Shown one piece after another: positions 34,894-46,073 of a stretch of 61,590 bases of DNA. The translations under genes and the position numbers were made by a program. Below the pieces are notes generated by a model. The model saw only the letters and a list, made by a program, of their open reading frames with translations, searched no databases and was not told the DNA's origin. Source of the stretch: Variovorax sp. SG517 (GTDB lineage Bacteria > Pseudomonadota > Gammaproteobacteria > Burkholderiales > Burkholderiaceae_C); NCBI RefSeq assembly GCF_013376045.1, contig NZ_JABMJG010000018.1:1-61590 (forward strand), given 5' to 3'. The number at the start of each line of letters is the position of its first letter. The first letter of the stretch is position 1.

Positions 34894-36768
34894 ATGCCCC
34901 TGGACCGCCGCCACTTTCTCATTCAATCGGGTTCCGCCGCCGCCGTGGTCGCACTGTTCGGACAGGGCTGCGCCTCGACGCCAGCGCCTCAATCCGCGGG
35001 CCCCGGCGAGACGCTGGGCTTCACCGGCGTGCCGGCGTCCCTGCACGACGGCATCGTGATACCGCCCGAATACGAATGGCAGCTGCTCTATCCCTGGGGC
35101 ACGCCCACCGGCGTCGCGGGCCGCATGCCGCCCTTCGCACCCGACGCGAGCAACAGCGCCGACGACCAGGCCGTGCAGGCCGGCATGCACCACGACGGCA
35201 TGCATTTCTTCGCGCTCGATGCCACAGGCGAACGTGGCCTGCTCGTGATGAACCACGAGTACACCGACGAGCAATTGCTCCACACCGACGGCGTGAAGGA
35301 ATGGACCGCCGACAAGGTCCGCAAGTCGCTGCACGCCATGGGCGTCTCGGTGATCGAAATCCGGCGCAGCGGCCAGGGCTGGCAGCAGGTGCTGCCCTCG
35401 CCCTTCGCACGCCGCGTGCACGGCAACACGCCGATGCGCATCGCCGGGCCCGCCGCCGGCACGCCGCTGATGCGCACCGCGGCCAATCCGGCGGGCGATG
35501 CGGTCTTCGGCACCTTCGCCAACTGCGCGATGGGCGTCACGCCGTGGGGCACCTACCTCACCTGCGAGGAGAACTTCCACGGCTATTTCGGCGGGCCGAA
35601 GGACGCGGCCCGCAACGCCACGCCGGCCCAGCGCCGCTACGGCACGGTGGCCGGGTCGCAGTGGGTCGAGTACTGGCGCTTCGACGAGCGCTTCGACCTC
35701 AGCCGCCACCCGAACGAGCCGCACCGCTTCGGCTGGGTGGTCGAGATCGACCCGTTCGACCCCGCGGCCACACCGGTCAAGCGCACCGCACTGGGCCGCA
35801 AGCGCCAGGAGAGCGCCACCTGCACCGTCGCGAAGGACGGCCGCCTGGTGGTCTACATGGGCGACGACTCGCGCTTCGAATACATCTACAAGTTCATCAG
35901 CCGCGACAAGGTGCGCCCCGGCACCGACGCCGCCGCGCGCGCCGCCAACCGGCACCTGCTCGACGAAGGCACGCTCTACGCGGCGCGCTACGACGCCGGC
36001 GACCGCGGCCAGTGGCTCGAACTCACGCACGGACGCAACGGCCTGGACGCGACGAACGGCTTCGCCGACCAGGCGGAGGTGCTGATCCACGCGCGGCTGG
36101 CGGGCGACCAGGTCGGCGCCACGAAGATGGACCGCCCCGAGTGGATCGCCATCCATCCGCAAAGCGGCGAGGTCTACGTCACGCTCACCAACAACAGCCA
36201 GCGCGGCGACGCCGGCAAGCCCGCTCCCGATGCGGCCAACCCGCGCGCCAACAACCTCTTCGGCGGCATCCTGCGCTGGCGTGAGGACGCAGGCGATGCG
36301 GCTTCCACCGGCTTCTCGTGGGACCACTTCGCGCTCGCAGGCGACCCCGCGCAGCCCGGCAGCGGCGCGCGCTACCCCTCGGCCGGCGCCGATGCGTTCG
36401 GCGCACCCGACGGACTGCACTTCGACCGCGGCGGCCTGCTCTGGATCCAGACCGACCTGAGCGGCCAGGTCATCGGCAAGCCGCCCTACACCTCGCTGGG
36501 CAACAACCAGATGCTGTGCGCCGACCCGGCCTCGGGCCGCATCAAGCGCTTCCTCACCGGGCCCAACGGCTGCGAGATCACCGGCTGCGTGGTCACGCCC
36601 GACCGGCGCACGCTGTTCGTCAACATCCAGCACCCGGGCGAGGCGCGCGACGACGGCGACACGAAGCACAGCAGCGCCTGGCCCGACGGCACCACGCCGG
36701 GCAGCGCCCGGCCGCGCTCGGCGACGCTGGCGATACGGCGGCGCGACGGCGGTATCGTCGGCACCTGA
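34894..36768 (+). CDS. PhoX-family alkaline phosphatase-like protein
   Basis: A 624-residue protein with a twin-arginine signal (DRRHFLIQSGSAAAVVALFG, residues 4-23) and a Cys at about 29, so it is probably exported folded, perhaps as a lipoprotein. The body is a PhoX (DUF839) beta-propeller: PPEYEWQLLYPWG, TCEENFHGYFG and TGCVVTPDRRTLFVNIQHPG are characteristic. PhoX enzymes use calcium and iron to hydrolyse phosphate esters. No Pho box is evident in the 90 bases before it. Confidence 0.9.
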   Translation: MPLDRRHFLIQSGSAAAVVALFGQGCASTPAPQSAGPGETLGFTGVPASLHDGIVIPPEYEWQLLYPWGTPTGVAGRMPPFAPDASNSADDQAVQAGMHHDGMHFFALDATGERGLLVMNHEYTDEQLLHTDGVKEWTADKVRKSLHAMGVSVIEIRRSGQGWQQVLPSPFARRVHGNTPMRIAGPAAGTPLMRTAANPAGDAVFGTFANCAMGVTPWGTYLTCEENFHGYFGGPKDAARNATPAQRRYGTVAGSQWVEYWRFDERFDLSRHPNEPHRFGWVVEIDPFDPAATPVKRTALGRKRQESATCTVAKDGRLVVYMGDDSRFEYIYKFISRDKVRPGTDAAARAANRHLLDEGTLYAARYDAGDRGQWLELTHGRNGLDATNGFADQAEVLIHARLAGDQVGATKMDRPEWIAIHPQSGEVYVTLTNNSQRGDAGKPAPDAANPRANNLFGGILRWREDAGDAASTGFSWDHFALAGDPAQPGSGARYPSAGADAFGAPDGLHFDRGGLLWIQTDLSGQVIGKPPYTSLGNNQMLCADPASGRIKRFLTGPNGCEITGCVVTPDRRTLFVNIQHPGEARDDGDTKHSSAWPDGTTPGSARPRSATLAIRRRDGGIVGT

Positions 36769-36805
36769 GACAACAAATCGAACAGGCGAGAAAAAGGACA
36801 CCAGC

Positions 36806-37204
36806 ATGAGCATCCGCATCGTCCGCCTCGGCACACCGCGCGCCCCCGACGAGGGCCTTCGCGTCGGCACCGTGCGTCGTCCGCCGCGCGGCGTTCCGAA
36901 GACCGAGTTCGCCTCGCAGGACTGGTACGACGTGTGGTACCCGAACCTCGCGCCGTCCGTCGAAGCGATGAAGCAGGCGCAGGAAGCACAGAAGGCGGAA
37001 TCGCCCACGCAGTGGAACGCCTTCGTGCGCAAGTTCAAGGCCGAGATGGCCGAGCCCGACGCGAGCCGTAGCCTCGACCTGCTGGCCGCGCTGTCGCACG
37101 GCGCTTCGCTCTCGGTGGGCTGCTACTGCGAGGAAGAATCGCGCTGCCACCGCTCCGTGCTGCGCAGCCTGCTGGCGGAGCGCGGCGCGAAGATCGTCGA
37201 CTGA
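36806..37204 (+). CDS. DUF488-family protein
   Basis: A 132-residue protein of the DUF488 family, recognised by IRIVRLGTPRAPDEGLRVG at the start, QDWYDVWYPNLAPS and the C-terminal CYCEEESRCHRSVL with its conserved Cys, His and Arg. The biochemical role is unknown; the cluster of Cys and His suggests metal binding or thiol chemistry. It follows the PhoX gene by 37 bases and could share its transcript. Confidence 0.85.
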   Translation: MSIRIVRLGTPRAPDEGLRVGTVRRPPRGVPKTEFASQDWYDVWYPNLAPSVEAMKQAQEAQKAESPTQWNAFVRKFKAEMAEPDASRSLDLLAALSHGASLSVGCYCEEESRCHRSVLRSLLAERGAKIVD

Positions 37205-37210
37205 TTCCGC

Positions 37211-37819
37211 TCAGACCATCGGCGCGCCGACGAACACCGGCAGGCGCTCGGCTTGCGCGGAGTACGCGGCCAGCGCCGGGTAGTCGTTCGGCGAGATCGC
37301 GTCGGGCGTCATCAACTGCGTGAACGCCCAGGCCACGGCTGTCGAAATGCCGGCCTGCGTCATCGTCTCTTCATTGACCGACAGCGGCTCGGCAGCGAGC
37401 TCGCCTTCGAGCGCCGAATACGCAGCGGCGAGCTGGCCCCGCACACGGTCCATCCACGGCTGGTGCAGCTTCTCGGCCGGGCGCAGCTGGCGCTCGTAGA
37501 CGATCTGCACCGTCTTCTCGCAGGCCGCGAGCGCGAGCCCCGTGAGGCGCAACTCGCGCAGCCGCCGCGCCGGGTCTGAAGGCATCAGGCTGCGCCCGCT
37601 GAGCGCCTGGGCGTAGTCGATGATGAGCGTCGAGTCCATCAGCACCGAGCCGTCGTCGCAGACCAGCGTGGGCGCCTTGACCACGGGGTTGATCGCGCGG
37701 AACTGCTCGAAGGTGCTGAAGACCGAGATCGAGCGGTGTTCGAAGGAAACGCCGAGCAGGCGCAGCGAGATGGCGGTGCGCCGCACGTAGGGCGAGTCGA
37801 GCATGCCGACGAGTTGCAT
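37211..37819 (-). CDS. Glutathione S-transferase-family protein
   Basis: A 202-residue GST-like protein. The N-terminal thioredoxin fold starts at MQLVGMLDSPYVRRTAISLR with the active-site Ser at about 9. VVKAPTLVCDDGSVLMDSTLI contains the cis-Pro and the Asp-Ser glutathione-binding pair. The C-terminal half is helical. Start 37819 gives the family N-terminus; longer frames add an unlikely leader. It is divergent from an Lrp-type regulator that may control it. Confidence 0.88.
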   Translation of the reverse strand: MQLVGMLDSPYVRRTAISLRLLGVSFEHRSISVFSTFEQFRAINPVVKAPTLVCDDGSVLMDSTLIIDYAQALSGRSLMPSDPARRLRELRLTGLALAACEKTVQIVYERQLRPAEKLHQPWMDRVRGQLAAAYSALEGELAAEPLSVNEETMTQAGISTAVAWAFTQLMTPDAISPNDYPALAAYSAQAERLPVFVGAPMV

Positions 37820-37948
37820 TGGATGGTTTCTCCTGAAGACGGGTCCCACGATACCGGCGGGGCCGCGGATGCCGAATGGCAAGCCATCGAAAATAGCGGC
37901 CGCAAACCGATCAACCATCGGCGGCCATTCGCCTGCCCTCTTCCGCCC

Positions 37949-38407
37949 ATGAACATCGACAAGAAAGACCGCCTGATCCTCGAAGCGCTCCAGACCGACG
38001 CGCGCCAGAGCCTGGCCGCCATCGGCAAGCGCATCGGCCTGTCACAGCCGGCCATGAGCGAGCGGGTGCGCAAGCTCGAGGAGGCCGGCGTAATCGAGGG
38101 CTACGGCGCGCGCGTCAACCTGCGCGCGCTGGGCGTGGGGCTGCAGGCCATCATCCGCATCGACACCACGCATGCGGGCATCGCCAGGTACCTGAAGCTG
38201 TTCGAATCGATGCCCGAGGTGCTGAGCGCCGACCGCGTGACCGGCGAAGACTGCTTCTTCGTGCGCTGCGCGATCGCCGAGCCGGCCGACCTGGAGCGCG
38301 TGGTGGACGCGCTGGCGGTCGATGGCTCGGTGACCACGTCGCTGGTGCTGTCGAGCCCGGTGAACAAGCGGGTCACCGTGCACGCGGCCAGGCCGCCGAA
38401 GAAATAG
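37949..38407 (+). CDS. Lrp/AsnC-family regulator
   Basis: A 152-residue transcription factor. An N-terminal winged helix (DRLILEALQTDARQSLAAIG, LSQPAMSERVRKLEEAGVI, residues about 7-50) is followed by the RAM effector-binding domain (about 65-145). Such regulators respond to amino acids or related ligands. It lies divergent from the GST gene across a 129-base gap and convergent with the SDR gene. Confidence 0.92.
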   Translation: MNIDKKDRLILEALQTDARQSLAAIGKRIGLSQPAMSERVRKLEEAGVIEGYGARVNLRALGVGLQAIIRIDTTHAGIARYLKLFESMPEVLSADRVTGEDCFFVRCAIAEPADLERVVDALAVDGSVTTSLVLSSPVNKRVTVHAARPPKK

Positions 38408-38424
38408 CAAATGGACGGCAGCCC

Positions 38425-39327
38425 TCAGCGCTGCGCCTTGTCCTTCTGGTTCTGCGCCTCGATGCGTTCGCGCGCGGCCAGCCAGTCGGCGTCGCTCCAC
38501 TGGCGCAGTTCGTAGAAGTTGCCGCCGGTGGCCAGTGCGTTGCCGCCGTCCATCATGATGCTCTGGCCGGTGAGCCAGTCGCACTGGCCCGGCGCCATCA
38601 GGAAGGAAGCCAGGTTCTGCAGCTCGCTCATGCGGCCGGTGCGCGCCATCGGGTTGTTCTGCTTGCTGCGCGCGCCGGGCTCCTCGCCGGGGTTCAGGCG
38701 CTTGCTCATGCCTTCGGTCGGAATCTCGCCGGGGCCGACGGCGTTCAGGCGGATGCCGTGGCGCGCCCATTCGACCGCGAGCGACTTGGTCATGACCTCG
38801 ATGCCGGCCTTGCTCATGGCCGAGGGCACGACGTAGGGGCTGCCGTTGTCGACCCAGGTGACGATGATGCTCATCACGCTGCGGAAGGCGTCGCCCTGCT
38901 TCCATTCGCCCGACTTCGCCTGCGCCACCCAGCGCTTGCCCACCGCCTGCGTCACGTAGAAGCTGCCGTGGAACACGATGTTGGCGATGGCGTCGAAGGC
39001 GCGCGGCGAGAGGGCCTCGGTGGGCGAGACGAAGTTGCCCGCCGCGTTGTTCACCAGCCCCGTGAGGCCGCCGCTCTGGAACAGGCTCTCGACCATCTCG
39101 TCGACCTGCTGCGCGATGCGGATGTCCACGCCGAAGGTGTCGATGCGCCGCTGCGGGAACTGCTTGCGCCATTCGGCCGCCGTCTCCTCGCAGACCGACT
39201 GGCGCCGGCCGCAGATGGCCACGTCGGCGCCGAGGCTCAGGAAGCGCTCGGCCATCGCCCGGCCGAGGCCGGTGCCCCCGCCGGTCACCAGGATGCGCTG
39301 GCCGCTCATGAGGGAAGTCTCGAACAT
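38425..39327 (-). CDS. SDR oxidoreductase, 2,4-dienoyl-CoA reductase-like
   Basis: A 300-residue Rossmann protein with TGGGTGLG at residues 15-22 and NNAAGNFVSPTEALSPRAFD, a stretch typical of peroxisomal-type 2,4-dienoyl-CoA reductases. The active-site region SAMSKAGIEVMTKSLAVEW has the S-x3-K arrangement of that group instead of YxxxK. It would reduce dienoyl-CoA esters in the breakdown of unsaturated fatty acids. AAGGAG precedes ATG 39327. Confidence 0.88.
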   Translation of the reverse strand: MFETSLMSGQRILVTGGGTGLGRAMAERFLSLGADVAICGRRQSVCEETAAEWRKQFPQRRIDTFGVDIRIAQQVDEMVESLFQSGGLTGLVNNAAGNFVSPTEALSPRAFDAIANIVFHGSFYVTQAVGKRWVAQAKSGEWKQGDAFRSVMSIIVTWVDNGSPYVVPSAMSKAGIEVMTKSLAVEWARHGIRLNAVGPGEIPTEGMSKRLNPGEEPGARSKQNNPMARTGRMSELQNLASFLMAPGQCDWLTGQSIMMDGGNALATGGNFYELRQWSDADWLAARERIEAQNQKDKAQR

Positions 39328-39468
39328 GATTCGTCTCCTTGGTCGATGGGAGGCGGCACGCGCCGCCACCGGCACATGCTACGCGCGCAGCGCCTTTGCG
39401 GCTTGCGTGAGGTGGCTCCGGCCCTCGGGCGAGAATGCGCGAAACGATTCTTCCGGAGACGACGACCG

Positions 39469-40344
39469 ATGCCGAGCCCCGCCGACGATCAAGCCTTCGC
39501 ACCGCTGGAGGGCGTTCGCGTCCTCAGCCTCGCGCTGAACCTGCCCGGCCCCGCCGCGCTGCTGCGCTGCCGCCGAATGGGCGCCTCCTGCCTGAAGCTG
39601 GAGCCGCCCGGCGGCGATCCGATGGGCCTCTACAACCGCCCCGCCTACACCGCGCTGCACGAGGGCATCGAGATCCGCACCCTCGACCTCAAGACCGAGG
39701 CCGGCCAGCAGCAGCTGCACACCGAGCTTGCCTCCACCGACGTGCTGCTCACCTCGTTCCGCCCCTCGGCGCTCGCCAAGCTGAAGCTCGACTGGGCCAC
39801 GCTGCAGGCGCGCCACCCTTCGCTGTCGCAGGTGGCCATCGTCGGCGCGCCGGGAGAGCGGGCCGAGGAGCCGGGCCACGACCTGACCTACCTTGCCGAA
39901 AGCGGCCTCGTCACCGGCACCGAGCTGCCGCCCACCCTCTACGCCGACATGGGCGGCGCCCTGCTCGCGAGCGAGGCGGTGCTCAAGGCCATGCTGCTGC
40001 GCTCGCGAAAGGCTGGCGGCGTGCACCTGGAAGTGGCGCTGAACGCGTCGGCCGACTGGCTCGCCCTGCCCCGCACCTGGGGCCTGACCCAGCCTTCGGG
40101 CGCGGTCGGCGGCGCGCATGCGGGCTACCGCGTCTATCCCTGCGCCGACGGCCGGGTGGCGGTGGCGGCGCTGGAGCCACATTTCGCGAAGCGGCTGTGC
40201 GAAGCCGCGCAGATCGCCTCGCACGACATGCTGGCGCCGGCCACGCGCGAGGCGCTGGCTGCCTGGCTGCTGACGCGCACGCGCGCCGAACTCGATGCGA
40301 TGAGCCGCGAGCGCGACGTGCCGCTGCTCGCGCTGGCCGATTGA
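39469..40344 (+). CDS. CaiB/BaiF-family CoA-transferase, short form
   Basis: A 291-residue family III CoA-transferase-like protein. LEGVRVLSLALNLPGPAALL and the segment YADMGGALLASEAVLKAML, with the expected catalytic Asp, are family features. At 291 residues it lacks about 100 C-terminal residues of full enzymes, a length more like alpha-methylacyl-CoA racemase-related short forms. It is divergent from the dienoyl-CoA reductase gene, consistent with acyl-CoA metabolism. Confidence 0.85.
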   Translation: MPSPADDQAFAPLEGVRVLSLALNLPGPAALLRCRRMGASCLKLEPPGGDPMGLYNRPAYTALHEGIEIRTLDLKTEAGQQQLHTELASTDVLLTSFRPSALAKLKLDWATLQARHPSLSQVAIVGAPGERAEEPGHDLTYLAESGLVTGTELPPTLYADMGGALLASEAVLKAMLLRSRKAGGVHLEVALNASADWLALPRTWGLTQPSGAVGGAHAGYRVYPCADGRVAVAALEPHFAKRLCEAAQIASHDMLAPATREALAAWLLTRTRAELDAMSRERDVPLLALAD

Positions 40345-40350
40345 AAAGGC

Positions 40351-41265
40351 TCAGCGGCCGGGGCCGTCGCGCTGCCGGTCTTCTCGCTTGAGCGCGAGGT
40401 AGGTGTCCAGATCGATCTCGTGCAGCTGGCGCGGGTACTGCTCGGCGGCCGCGAACCAGCGCCGCTGGCGGCGCTCGGCCTGGTCCGGCCCCGGCGCCGA
40501 GAGGTAGGCGTCGAGCGTCAGGAAGTAGCGCATCGCGTTGCGCTCCACCAGCCCCCGCAGGCCGCGGATGTAGTCGGGCTGGCCCTCGGGCGTCTTGCCG
40601 ATCACGGTGAAGCCCACCTTGTCGCTGCCGAAAGTCGCCAGATAGGCCATGGTGCCCAGGCGCACCATGGTGTTGTGGTCGTAGCTGTAGCTGAAGTGCA
40701 GGAAGCTCTTGCGCTCGTCGAGCGCCACGGCCTCGAGCGTCACGCGGTAGTTGCTGGTGCCCAGCGGGCCGCTTTCGGCGGAAAGCTCCACCAGCAGGTG
40801 ATCGGGCGAGCTGCTGCTGACCCGGTAGACGAAAGGCAGTTCGAAGGCCTGATCGATCGGCTTGTCGTAGCGGCGCACCACGTAGAGCGTGAGCATCTCG
40901 CGCCCCTGCGGGCCGCTGGCGACGCTGCAGCGCCGGTTGTTGACGTGCAGGGTCAGCACCTCGCACCAGTGGGCGGAGCCCTTGAGCGCGGCGCCGATTT
41001 CAGCGAGCGGATGCTCGACCACGGCATGGACGTCGCCCTGGAGGCCGTCGGCCGTCTCCATGGAATCGAGCTGCACTGGCCGGCCGAAGCTGCTGCGGTT
41101 CAGCTTGTCGCTCAGGCGCTGGTGGGTGGCCCGCAGCGTCTCGGCGGAGGAGTTCTCCGTCGGGGCCGCGAACGAAGACCGCATCGGACAGGCTGCGAAC
41201 AGCAGCAGCGCCGCCACAGCCAGAGTGCGTGTCCATGGAGCCGGCGGGTGGGGCGAACTGCTCAT
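40351..41265 (-). CDS. Putative secreted protein of unknown function
   Basis: A protein of about 304 residues. The N-terminus carries a signal peptide (RTLAVAALLLFAACPMRSSFA, cleaved near residue 34); the Cys in it is not in a good lipobox. The mature part is globular and strand-rich (MLTLYVVRRYDKPIDQAFEL, LHFSYSYDHNTMVRLGTMAY). No family recognised. Start 41265 is preferred; GTG or ATG codons at 41277 are possible. Confidence 0.6.
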   Translation of the reverse strand: MSSSPHPPAPWTRTLAVAALLLFAACPMRSSFAAPTENSSAETLRATHQRLSDKLNRSSFGRPVQLDSMETADGLQGDVHAVVEHPLAEIGAALKGSAHWCEVLTLHVNNRRCSVASGPQGREMLTLYVVRRYDKPIDQAFELPFVYRVSSSSPDHLLVELSAESGPLGTSNYRVTLEAVALDERKSFLHFSYSYDHNTMVRLGTMAYLATFGSDKVGFTVIGKTPEGQPDYIRGLRGLVERNAMRYFLTLDAYLSAPGPDQAERRQRRWFAAAEQYPRQLHEIDLDTYLALKREDRQRDGPGR

Positions 41266-41302
41266 GGGCCACACCATACAACGGACCGCCCCGCCCTCGC
41301 CT

Positions 41303-42220
41303 TCAGTCGGACAGCGCGGGCTTGCTGCGCCGCACCAACAGCAGCATCGCGCCGGCCAGCAGCAGGGCCCCGGCCCACTGGCGCGGGGTCAGCGCCTGCA
41401 AGAACAGCGCCGCGGCCAGCAAGGCCGCCACCAGTGGCTCGATCAGCGTGCCGACCACCGCCGCCGTCGGCGAGAGGCGCCGCGCGCCCCAGGCGAAGGC
41501 CAGGTAGGCCACCGAGGTCGTCACCACGCCCGTGTAGCCCACGCCCAGCCACTGCGCGCCGCCGGACGGCCAGGTGATGCCCGAGGGCAGCGCGACGGCC
41601 AGCATGCACAGCGCCGCCACCGTCATACCCCAGGCCGAGGCCGTGACCGCCGGCACCCGCGCAGGCATGCGCGCGTTGCCCAGCACCACCATCGCGTAGC
41701 AGAAGGCAGAGCCCAGCGACCAGGCCACGCCGGCCGCATGCCCCGGCGCCAGCGGGCCCCATCCTCCCGCGGGCATCACCAGCAGAAGCACGCCCGCCAG
41801 CGCGAGCAGCAGGCCCGCGACGAGCCTCGGGCCGAGACGCTCATAGCCGCGCAGCACCGACACCAGCGCGACGATCACCGGCGCACAGCAGATCGAAATG
41901 ACAGTCGGCAGCGCCGCCCCCAGGTGCACGATGCCGGCGAACCAGCAGCTCACGTTGAGCGCCATCGCAGCGCCCGTGGCCAGCATCTGCAACCGCTCCC
42001 GGCCACCGAGATCGGCCCAGCCGTCCCCCGGTATCGCAGGCGCGCGCCAATGTAGCCACCACAGCAGCGGCAGCCCCAGGGCGAACCGCGCCAGCGACAG
42101 GCTCTGCGGCGCGATGCCGCCGTCGATCAGGAATTGCGCCACCAGCGCACCGCCGCCCCACAGGGCGCCGGCCAGCAGCACGCCGCCCCAGGCCAGGGCG
42201 GCAGACGTTCTTGCGTTCAT
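41303..42220 (-). CDS. EamA-family drug/metabolite transporter
   Basis: A protein of about 305 residues with ten predicted membrane helices in two EamA repeats, for example GGVLLAGALWGGGALVAQFL and later PTAAVVGTLIEPLVAALLAA. Such proteins export amino acids or small metabolites. ATG 42220 (MNARTSA) starts just before the first helix; 42241 and 42253 are also possible. It sits alone on the minus strand. Confidence 0.9.
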   Translation of the reverse strand: MNARTSAALAWGGVLLAGALWGGGALVAQFLIDGGIAPQSLSLARFALGLPLLWWLHWRAPAIPGDGWADLGGRERLQMLATGAAMALNVSCWFAGIVHLGAALPTVISICCAPVIVALVSVLRGYERLGPRLVAGLLLALAGVLLLVMPAGGWGPLAPGHAAGVAWSLGSAFCYAMVVLGNARMPARVPAVTASAWGMTVAALCMLAVALPSGITWPSGGAQWLGVGYTGVVTTSVAYLAFAWGARRLSPTAAVVGTLIEPLVAALLAAALFLQALTPRQWAGALLLAGAMLLLVRRSKPALSD

Positions 42221-42454
42221 TGATGAAAGTTCTTTCTCCATGACGCCCGCCATGGCCGATCGCTTCAGGACCGGGGTTCAGGCAGCGGGCGTGACCATCC
42301 GAACCGCCGGCCGGCCGAGAAGGCGCGACTGGCGGCAACCGCGTGGGTCTGAGCGCGAGGCGCGCTTCAGCAGCGGACGGCGGACGGGGGAGAAAGAAGA
42401 TGGCGGGCCATGTCGCGTATCTTATGCGCCCAAGACTTTTTCGAGGAACAGCAC

Positions 42455-42835
42455 ATGCCACTCGTGCGAATCGATCTTTCCAGCGACGCCGCCGAAACCC
42501 TGGGCCCGGCCATCGGCGACCTGGTCTACCAGGCCATGCGCGACACCATCAACGTGCCGGAGCACGACAAGTTCCAGGTCATCACGCGGCACGCCCCGCA
42601 CGAGCTGGTGCATCCGGCGAGCTACCTCGGCGTGGCGTATTCGCCGGGCTTCGTGCTGATCCAGATCACGCTGAACCTCGGGCGCACGAAGGAGATGAAG
42701 AAGGCCTTCTACAGGCGCGTGGCCGACGACCTGCACGGCCAGCTGGGCATCCGGCGCGAGGACGTGTTCATCAATCTCGTCGAGGTGGCGAAGGAGAACT
42801 GGTCCTTCGGCAACGGGGAGATGCAGTACGCATAG
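42455..42835 (+). CDS. Tautomerase-family protein (4-oxalocrotonate tautomerase fold)
   Basis: A 126-residue tautomerase-superfamily protein. Removal of Met exposes Pro1 (PLVRIDL), the catalytic base. Its length matches the fused two-domain Tautomerase_2 type, not the 62-residue 4-OT monomer. ATG 42455 is chosen because it gives this N-terminus. Substrate unknown; homologues isomerise keto-enol acids. Confidence 0.88.
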   Translation: MPLVRIDLSSDAAETLGPAIGDLVYQAMRDTINVPEHDKFQVITRHAPHELVHPASYLGVAYSPGFVLIQITLNLGRTKEMKKAFYRRVADDLHGQLGIRREDVFINLVEVAKENWSFGNGEMQYA

Positions 42836-42852
42836 CGGCGAGAATCCCGCCG

Positions 42853-43497
42853 ATGAAACGCCAGGGCACGCTCGTTCGATGGGAGAAGGACCGGGGCTTC
42901 GGCTTCATTCGCTGTCCCGAAATCTCCGCCGATGTGTTCGTGCACCTGCGCGACTTCGCAGACCGCGGTACCACGCCGCAGGTCGGCATGCGGCTGGATT
43001 TCGATGAGATCCACGTGGGCGGCAAGGGGCCGCGCGCGGTGGCGGTTCGGGCAGCGGGTGCTCCGCAGCAGCGTCCGCAAGGGCGCGTGAAGCAACAGCA
43101 GCGCCGCCCTGCCCCTTCTTCTTCAGCTTTTTCTTCACCTTCGTCATCACTGCCGATGGCGCTGCTGCTCGTCGGCTATGCGGCGCTGCTCGGCTACGGC
43201 GTATGGACCGGCCGGATCCCGCCGATCGCCCTTGGCGTGTTGCTGCTGCTGAGCCTGTCGGCGCTCTTCATCTATGGCGTCGACAAGAGCGCGGCCCAGG
43301 CGGGCCGGTGGCGCACTGCGGAAAGCACGCTGCACCTGCTCTCGCTGGCCGGTGGCTGGCCGGGCGCGTGGATCGCGCAGCGGCTGTTCCGCCACAAGGT
43401 GAGCAAGAAGAGCTTCATGGCCGTCTACTGGGCCACGGTGCTGGCCCACGTGGCGGCTGTCGGCGCCTGGGTGGGCCGGCTCGTGCCGGCCCTTTGA
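42853..43497 (+). CDS. Cold-shock domain/DUF1294 fusion membrane protein
   Basis: A 214-residue fusion. Residues 1-70 form a cold-shock nucleic-acid-binding barrel (GTLVRWEKDRGFGFIRC with the RNP1-like KDRGFGFI and VFVHLRDF). A Gln/Pro/Ser linker leads to membrane helices of DUF1294 (about 100-210), with KSAAQAGRWRTAESTLHLLS and FRHKVSKKSFMAVYW as signatures. This pairing is known in bacteria, but its role is not. It starts 17 bases after the tautomerase. Confidence 0.9.
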   Translation: MKRQGTLVRWEKDRGFGFIRCPEISADVFVHLRDFADRGTTPQVGMRLDFDEIHVGGKGPRAVAVRAAGAPQQRPQGRVKQQQRRPAPSSSAFSSPSSSLPMALLLVGYAALLGYGVWTGRIPPIALGVLLLLSLSALFIYGVDKSAAQAGRWRTAESTLHLLSLAGGWPGAWIAQRLFRHKVSKKSFMAVYWATVLAHVAAVGAWVGRLVPAL

Positions 43498-43513
43498 CGG
43501 AGTCCGAAGCCGC

Positions 43514-45922
<2,409 letters not shown>

Positions 45923-46047
45923 CGGTGGGAGTTGACAGCGCCGCGGAGCGCCGTTGTGGGCAACCCTCGATTTTAGGGTTTTCCACCATGCCTGTCGCCC
46001 CGACCGAGGTGTGACCGGACTTTCCCGAAGGACTCATGCCGGGCCAA

Positions 46048-46066
46048 TTTGATTGCCAAAGTCAAA
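46048..46066. promoter_or_regulatory. Possible autoregulatory operator of the MarR-GNAT gene
   Basis: TTTGA and TCAAA arms enclose TTGCCAAAG, giving an imperfect 19-base inverted repeat with MarR-site character just before the first ATG of the MarR-GNAT gene. A MarR dimer bound here would block its own expression. Confidence 0.4.
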
Positions 46067-46073
46067 CAACTTA

